From Sphingomonas sp. UBA4766 (lineage in GTDB: Bacteria > Pseudomonadota > Alphaproteobacteria > Sphingomonadales > Sphingomonadaceae), in NCBI GenBank assembly GCA_002403415.1, contig DHHS01000035.1, forward strand, positions 6,214-16,649: a stretch of 10,436 nucleotides of DNA, given 5' to 3'. The position numbers were made by a program, and so were the translations under genes. The notes beneath the pieces were generated by a model. That model was not told where the DNA came from. It did no database searches and worked only from the letters and a program-made list of their open reading frames with translations. Within the stretch, counting starts at the first letter, position 1; each line of letters opens with the position of its first letter. Positions 6,524 to 10,436 of this stretch are shown here, in pieces.

Positions 6524-7059
6524 TAGAGACAAGCCTGTCGGGCGTACTGATCATCCAGCCGCGCGTATTCGGGGACGATCGTGGTTTTTTTCTTGAGAGC
6601 TGGAACGCGGAGACTTTCCGCACAGCAGGCCTTGATCTTGAGTTTGTGCAGGACAACCATAGTCGCTCGGCCAAGGGCGTTTTGCGTGGCCTCCACTATC
6701 AGCAGCCCGAGCCGCAGGGAAAGCTGGTGCGTGTGACAGCGGGTCGGGCATTTGATGTCGCTGTCGATATCCGGCGCTCATCGCCAACATTTGGTCAGTG
6801 GACCGGGGTCGAGCTTTCGGCAGCGAACAAGCGACAATTTTGGATCCCGCCAGGGTTCGCGCATGGCTTCCTGTCACTCGAAGACGGGACCGACTTCCTT
6901 TACAAATGCACGGCATTTTATCGACCTGCGTTCGATCACTCGATCAGGTGGGACGATCCGGAGATCGGTATCGACTGGCCGCTGGAGGGGATCACGCCGC
7001 TGCTTTCGGCGAAGGATTTGGCGGCGAAGCCGCTTGCGGACGCTGAGGTATTCGCATGA
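6514..7059 (+). CDS. rmlC: dTDP-4-dehydrorhamnose 3,5-epimerase
   Basis: Third step of the rhamnose pathway: double epimerisation of dTDP-4-keto-6-deoxyglucose at C3 and C5. The 181-aa cupin protein has FGDDRGFFLESWN (residues 19-31), RGLHYQ (58-63, catalytic H61), K70, Y130 in the LYKCTAFY stretch, and IPPGFAHGF (111-119); D168 near the C-terminus falls where the catalytic-dyad Asp is expected. The start is TTG at 6514, with GGGG (6504-6507) 6 nt upstream. It aligns with the usual RmlC N-terminus (MELIET against E. coli MNVIRT), so no longer or shorter start is needed. It overlaps rmlA by 10 nt and shares ATGA with rmlD. A run of seven T (6585-6591) lies within the FF codons early in the gene. 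Confidence 0.97.
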   Translation: MELIETSLSGVLIIQPRVFGDDRGFFLESWNAETFRTAGLDLEFVQDNHSRSAKGVLRGLHYQQPEPQGKLVRVTAGRAFDVAVDIRRSSPTFGQWTGVELSAANKRQFWIPPGFAHGFLSLEDGTDFLYKCTAFYRPAFDHSIRWDDPEIGIDWPLEGITPLLSAKDLAAKPLADAEVFA

Positions 7060-7904
7060 AAGTCCTGGTCACGGGGGCTTCCGGGCAACTTGGCCGCGCG
7101 CTGATCGCGACCGCGCCCGCCGACTTGGCGATCGAGCCGACGGATGTCGCTGAGCTGGACATCACTGATACGGCGGCTGTCCATGTGCATGTCTCCGCAA
7201 CTCGGCCGCAGCTCATCATCAATGCCGCCGCCTATACAGCCGTCGATAAAGCGGAAAGCGACGAGGCAACCGCGTACCGGATCAATAGCGAGGCGGTCGG
7301 TAACTTGGCGCAGGCCGCTGGGGCGGTCGGAGCCCGGCTGGTGCACGTGTCGACCGATTTCGTCTTTGATGGCCGCCAAGGTAGCCCTTACGCGCCGGAT
7401 TCCGTGCCGAACCCGCTCAGCGCCTATGGACGCACCAAACTTGCCGGCGAACAAGCGGCAGGCGACGCAGCGTTGATCGTGCGCACCGCCTGGGTTTATT
7501 CGGCGCAGGGCAGTAATTTTGTCCGGACGATGCTCCGCCTGATGGCCGAGCGCGACCAGTTGCGCGTTGTCGCCGATCAGATCGGCACACCAACTTTCGC
7601 CACGGGCCTTGCTGAGGTGATCTGGGCGTTGGCAGCGCAGGGCGCTTCGGGTATTTATCACCACACCGATAGCGGCACCGCCAGTTGGTATGATTTCGCC
7701 GTCGCGATTCAGGAAGAGGCGCTCGCCTGCGGTCGTTTGACACGCGCGGTGCCGATCGAGCCGATTGCAACCACTGACTATCCGACCCCCGCCGTGCGCC
7801 CGGCCTATTCCGTGCTCGATAAGCGCGCGACGAGTGCGCTGGTCGGGATTGCCCCCCATTGGCGCGTGCAGCTGCGTCGTATGCTCGAGGAACTTCGTGG
7901 CTGA
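7056..7904 (+). CDS. rmlD: dTDP-4-dehydrorhamnose reductase
   Basis: Last step of the pathway: NAD(P)H-dependent reduction of dTDP-4-keto-L-rhamnose to dTDP-L-rhamnose. The 282-aa protein is an extended SDR enzyme. It has the Rossmann motif TGASGQLG (residues 6-13), NAAAYTAVDKAE (56-67), VSTDFVFDG (98-106, with catalytic T100) and the YxxxK pair Y124/K128 in SAYGRTK. GTPTFATGLA (177-186) and the C-terminal RPAYSVLDK (248-256) are typical of RmlD. ATG 7056 has GAGG (7045-7048) 7 nt upstream and overlaps the rmlC stop by 4 nt. The 3' end overlaps rmlB by 8 nt. It is the only gene of the operon with an ATG start. Confidence 0.96.
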   Translation: MKVLVTGASGQLGRALIATAPADLAIEPTDVAELDITDTAAVHVHVSATRPQLIINAAAYTAVDKAESDEATAYRINSEAVGNLAQAAGAVGARLVHVSTDFVFDGRQGSPYAPDSVPNPLSAYGRTKLAGEQAAGDAALIVRTAWVYSAQGSNFVRTMLRLMAERDQLRVVADQIGTPTFATGLAEVIWALAAQGASGIYHHTDSGTASWYDFAVAIQEEALACGRLTRAVPIEPIATTDYPTPAVRPAYSVLDKRATSALVGIAPHWRVQLRRMLEELRG

Positions 7905-8952
7905 AATTCTCATTACTGGCGGCGCGGGTTTTATCGGCGCCAATTTCGTGCATTATTGGCGTCGCCACCGGCCTGATGACCAGGTGCTGGTGCTTGACGC
8001 GCTTACTTATGCCGGCAATCCGGCGAGCATCGCAGGGCTCGGCGGCGTCGCGCTGATCGAAGGCGACATCAACGACCAGCCGCTCGTCGAACGGTTGCTT
8101 GTTGAGCGCGGGATCGACACCATTGTGCATTTCGCTGCAGAATCGCATGTTGATCGTTCGATCAGCGGGCCGGATGCGTTCATCACCACCAATGTGCTCG
8201 GCACGCACAGTTTGCTCAAGGCGGCAAAGCGCGTCTGGCTCGACGCGGGAAGCGGCCGACCGCACCGGTTCCATCATGTGTCGACCGACGAAGTTTATGG
8301 CTCGCTCGCGCTCGGCGATCCGGCGTTCAGCGAAACGACGCCCTATGCGCCCAACTCGCCCTATTCGGCGTCGAAGGCGGGGTCGGACCATCTGGTGCGC
8401 GCCTATCACCACACCTTCGGGCTAGAGGTCACGACCACCAATTGTTCGAATAATTATGGGCCCTATCAATTTCCTGAAAAGCTGATCCCGCTGTTCCTGC
8501 TCAATTGTCTGCACGGTCGGCCGCTGCCAATTTATGGCGATGGGATGAACCGGCGCGACTGGTTGCATGTGGAGGATCATTGCCGCGGGATTGCGCTGGC
8601 GCTGGAGCGTGGCGTACCGGGCGAAACCTATAACATCGGCGGCGGGCAGGAGTTGCCGAACATGGCGGTGATCGATGCGATCTGCGCCCAGGTGGATGCG
8701 GCGTTTGCCGCCGATCCCGCGCTTGCCGCGCGCTTTCCGGACGCGCCCGCCGCAAAGGGCGGCGCGTCGGCGAGCCTGAAAACATTTGTCGAGGATCGCA
8801 AGGGGCATGACCGCCGTTATGCAATCGACGAGCGCAAGGCGCGCGCCGAATTGGGCTATGCGCCCGAACGCACCTTTGACCGGGGCTTCGCCGAGACACT
8901 CGGCTGGTATCTGGCGAACGAGGGCTGGTGGCGACCACTGCTTGCGCGCTGA
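7897..8952 (+). CDS. rmlB: dTDP-glucose 4,6-dehydratase
   Basis: Second step of the pathway: NAD+-dependent dehydration of dTDP-glucose to dTDP-4-keto-6-deoxyglucose. The 351-aa extended SDR protein shows GGAGFIG (residues 8-14), DALTYAGN (34-41), FAAESHVDRSI (79-89), STDEVYG (129-135, with the T130-D131-E132 triad) and Y156/K160 in PYSASK. SNNYGPYQFPEKLIPL (184-199), DGMNRRDWLHVEDHC (215-229) and YNIGG (245-249) follow, all typical of RmlB. The start is GTG 7897, with GAGGAA (7887-7892) just upstream inside rmlD. An open extension back to 7765 is a shadow of rmlD. It overlaps rmlD by 8 nt and is the last gene of the overlapping set. Placing it last, rather than near rmlA, differs from common rml orders. 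Confidence 0.97.
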   Translation: MAEILITGGAGFIGANFVHYWRRHRPDDQVLVLDALTYAGNPASIAGLGGVALIEGDINDQPLVERLLVERGIDTIVHFAAESHVDRSISGPDAFITTNVLGTHSLLKAAKRVWLDAGSGRPHRFHHVSTDEVYGSLALGDPAFSETTPYAPNSPYSASKAGSDHLVRAYHHTFGLEVTTTNCSNNYGPYQFPEKLIPLFLLNCLHGRPLPIYGDGMNRRDWLHVEDHCRGIALALERGVPGETYNIGGGQELPNMAVIDAICAQVDAAFAADPALAARFPDAPAAKGGASASLKTFVEDRKGHDRRYAIDERKARAELGYAPERTFDRGFAETLGWYLANEGWWRPLLAR

Positions 8953-9148
8953 CCCGCTGGCTTGTGCGTCCCTGGCCCAGGCGTCGTTTCGAACCCAGCC
9001 CCATCGGCCCCACACGCCGTTGGCTTGTTGGTTGTGCGACTGCCATCGGGGCGTGCCCGAAACGGGATGGATCCGCCTATTCTCCTGCTTCCCATTTGCC
9101 ATCGCCTGAGATACGGCCCAGTCACCCAGGGCAAGTGAGAGATCTTCG

Positions 9149-10021
9149 ATGACGTCCAGACCGCTTCGTACGGCCGTCTTCCCCGTCGGCGGGATGGGGA
9201 CGCGTTTCCTGCCTGCGACGAAGGCCTTGCCAAAAGAAATGCTGCCCGTCGTCGATCGGCCGTTGATTCAATATGCAGTCGATGAGGCATTGGAAGCCGG
9301 GATCGAGCAGATAATTTTCGTTACCGGTCGCGGCAAATCCGCGATCGAGGACCATTTCGATATTGCGTATGAGCTTGAGACAACGCTTCGCACGCGCGGG
9401 AAGTCGCTTGCTTTGCTCGACCAGACGCGACTCAAACCCGGCGCTGTTGTCTATGTCCGCCAGCAGGAGCCGCTGGGGCTTGGGCATGCCGTCTGGTGCG
9501 CGCGTCACATCGTTGGCAACGAACCCTTTGCTGTGTTGCTTGCCGATGACTTCATGCTGGGGACGCCCGGCTGTCTGAAGCAGATGGTCGAAATCTATCG
9601 CGAAATTGGCGGCAATGTGATCTGTGCGCAGGAAGTTGCCGATGATCAGACCGATAAATATGGTATTGTTAAGCCAGGGACACGGCACGGGGCACTGACC
9701 GAGGTGAGGGGGTTGGTCGAAAAGCCAATACTTGGCACAGCGCCATCCAATCTGGCGGTGATCGGACGCTATATTCTCCAACCCGAAATCATGCGGGTGT
9801 TGGAAACGCAGGAAAAGGGCGCGGGTGGCGAGATACAGCTTACCGATGCCATGGCGGCGATGATTGGCGACCAGCCATTCCATGCCGTTACGTTCAACGG
9901 CCGCCGTTACGATTGTGGCGACAAGGCAGGCTATATCCATGCTAATTTGGCAGTCGCACTGGCGCGGCCCGATTTGGGCGACAGCGTTCGCGCGTTTGCG
10001 GTCGATCTGCTCGGTCAATAA
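9149..10021 (+). CDS. galU: UTP-glucose-1-phosphate uridylyltransferase
   Basis: Makes UDP-glucose from UTP and glucose-1-phosphate, the glucosyl donor for surface polysaccharides and glycolipids and the precursor of UDP-galactose and UDP-glucuronate. The 290-aa product has the GalU signature FPVGGMGTRFLPATKALPKE (residues 11-30), with MLPVVDRPLIQY right after it. It also has IIFVTGRGKSAIEDHF (55-70), QEPLGLGHAVWCA (106-118), LADDFM (131-136), DKYGIVKP (169-176), LVEKP (189-193), GEIQLTDA (227-234) and DCGDKAGY (255-262). This separates it from the related RmlA encoded upstream. ATG 9149 is preceded by GAGAG (9137-9141). It lies 196 bp after rmlB, so it may have its own promoter, though I could not pick one. 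Both enzymes draw on glucose-1-phosphate, which suggests shared service to one glycan. Confidence 0.96.
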   Translation: MTSRPLRTAVFPVGGMGTRFLPATKALPKEMLPVVDRPLIQYAVDEALEAGIEQIIFVTGRGKSAIEDHFDIAYELETTLRTRGKSLALLDQTRLKPGAVVYVRQQEPLGLGHAVWCARHIVGNEPFAVLLADDFMLGTPGCLKQMVEIYREIGGNVICAQEVADDQTDKYGIVKPGTRHGALTEVRGLVEKPILGTAPSNLAVIGRYILQPEIMRVLETQEKGAGGEIQLTDAMAAMIGDQPFHAVTFNGRRYDCGDKAGYIHANLAVALARPDLGDSVRAFAVDLLGQ

Positions 10022-10033
10022 CAGCAGCCCCCA

Positions 10034-10048
10034 CTGCCTTCTCGGCAG
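10034..10048 (+). terminator. weak terminator-like hairpin after galU
   Basis: CTGCC (10034-10038) and GGCAG (10044-10048) form a 5-bp stem with a 5-nt loop, 13 nt after the galU stop, followed only by ATTT. The stem is short and the T-run poor, so termination here would be weak at best. Confidence 0.25.
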
Positions 10049-10071
10049 ATTTGGCCGCGCGCGCAAACATG

Positions 10072-10102
10072 CCGAGCCGATCTCTTTTCGATGGCGGCTC
10101 GG
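10072..10102. repeat. 8-bp inverted repeat between galU and the ABC transporter gene
   Basis: CCGAGCCG (10072-10079) and CGGCTCGG (10095-10102) are perfect inverted copies around a 15-nt pyrimidine-rich loop. A G-U pair would extend the stem at its base. No T-run follows. It could be a regulatory stem-loop, an attenuator or a protein site. Confidence 0.45.
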
Positions 10103-10104
10103 TC

Positions 10105-10127
10105 CAGTTGAGTAAGAGTGCCAACTG
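10105..10127. repeat. second inverted repeat in the same gap
   Basis: CAGTTG (10105-10110) and CAACTG (10122-10127) are perfect inverted copies 11 bp apart, starting 2 bp after the preceding inverted repeat. The 17-bp centre spacing, between one and two helical turns, is compatible with a dimeric regulator site, but the arms are short. Confidence 0.35.
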
Positions 10128-10257
10128 TTCCCCAAACCAATAAACCTGTGCACTTTTCCTATCCGCGTCTGCTAGGGCCGAACTATGGATGGTTCGTAGG
10201 AGCCGACGGCGGAATAGAGGACGGACTGAATCGCACGCCACAGGAGAGCTTTGCGCG

Positions 10258-10436
10258 ATGACGTTAATTTTCAAGTGGGTGGCAGAGGCGTTTCGTACCC
10301 ATCCATGGCAGGTATCGGCGCTGCTCCTGCTTAGCGTACTTGCGTCGGTCGCCGACGGGTTGAGCATCAGCATGTTGATCCCGCTGCTGTCGACCCTGTT
10401 CGAGGGCGCCAGCCTGATCGGCGATGACGAGGGGCC
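10258..10436 (+). CDS. ABC exporter subunit, N-terminal fragment (cut by right edge)
   Basis: Only the first 59 codons are present. The product begins MTLIFKWVAEAFRTHPWQ. It continues with a hydrophobic helix (about residues 19-46) containing ADGLSISMLIPLLSTLFEG, the pattern (small/acidic-G-x-S/G-x-x-x-L-I-P-L-L) seen in the first transmembrane helix of MsbA/PglK-like ABC exporters with a fused ATPase. No ATP-binding motif is visible because the gene is truncated, so the call rests on this helix and context. ATG 10258 has AGGAGAG (10242-10248) 9 nt upstream. The position after rml and galU fits a role in exporting or flipping a lipid-linked glycan, but that is inference. It could also serve an unrelated substrate. 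Confidence 0.7.
   Translation, partial: MTLIFKWVAEAFRTHPWQVSALLLLSVLASVADGLSISMLIPLLSTLFEGASLIGDDEG

Noticed and set aside
6585..6591. Run of seven T in rmlC as a possible phase-variation tract
   Set aside because: Seven bases is short for slippage-based switching, the frame is intact, and it encodes the conserved RGFF residues of the family.
6936..8412. Long minus-strand open frames across rmlD and rmlB
   Set aside because: They are shadows of GC-rich genes on the plus strand. Their translations are Arg/His-rich with no recognisable motif, while the plus-strand frames carry full catalytic motifs.
8953..9148. Repeats in the rmlB-galU gap: CCATCGG twice (9001, 9043), CACGCC/GGCGTG, CGTTTCG/CGAAACG, and CCCG-AAA-CGGG
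   Set aside because: The pairs are short, with long or varied loops and no T-run. I could not support a terminator, an RNA gene or a promoter from them.
9122..10153. 343-codon minus-strand open frame opposite galU
   Set aside because: The opposite strand encodes a complete GalU with all motifs; the minus-strand translation resembles no family I know.
1..10436. Defence system, CRISPR array, prophage or transposon
   Set aside because: No direct-repeat array, integrase, transposase, terminal repeats or known defence domains are visible on either strand.

Overview
GC-rich chromosomal DNA, most likely from a sphingomonad-type alphaproteobacterium (Sphingomonas, Sphingopyxis or a relative). This rests on protein character and codon use (stand-alone ispG, a TIGR02281-type retropepsin, TetR/WHG and MATE proteins, rml plus galU genes). 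No rRNA or other phylogenetic marker is present to settle it. I see no insertion sequence, integrase, CRISPR array, tRNA or phage gene.

Left part (1-3114): a minus-strand pair reads leftward, a TTG-started multi-pass acyltransferase (91-1260) followed by the first 31 codons of an isoaspartyl peptidase/asparaginase that runs off the left edge (1-94). The two are joined by an ATGA overlap. Divergent from them on the plus strand are ispG (1384-2511), an isoprenoid-precursor enzyme of the MEP pathway, and 39 bp later a small membrane-anchored retropepsin-like protease (2551-3114).

Middle part (3115-5623): a MATE-family exporter (3284-4621, +) converges on a TetR-family regulator (4597-5232, -), and their 3' ends overlap by 25 bp. 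A 391-bp gene-free stretch follows. It holds a symmetric 36-bp dyad (5467-5502), a smaller inverted repeat next to the tetR start, and the strong Shine-Dalgarno site of the next operon.

Right part (5624-10436): rmlA-rmlC-rmlD-rmlB form a tightly overlapping operon (overlaps of 10, 4 and 8 nt) that converts glucose-1-phosphate to dTDP-L-rhamnose. Three of its four genes start with TTG or GTG. After 196 bp comes galU (9149-10021), which makes UDP-glucose, and after another 236 bp with two inverted repeats comes the start of an ABC exporter subunit (10258 to the edge). Together these supply activated sugars for a surface glycan (exopolysaccharide, O-antigen or a rhamnosylated lipid) and perhaps its export. 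The glycosyltransferases and polymerase are not in the window.

The genes are recognisable housekeeping, efflux and sugar-nucleotide families. I do not find a convincing undescribed system. The points most worth a second look are the two partial edge genes, the dyad upstream of rmlA, the unusual start codons and overlaps of the rml operon, and the intergenic hairpins.
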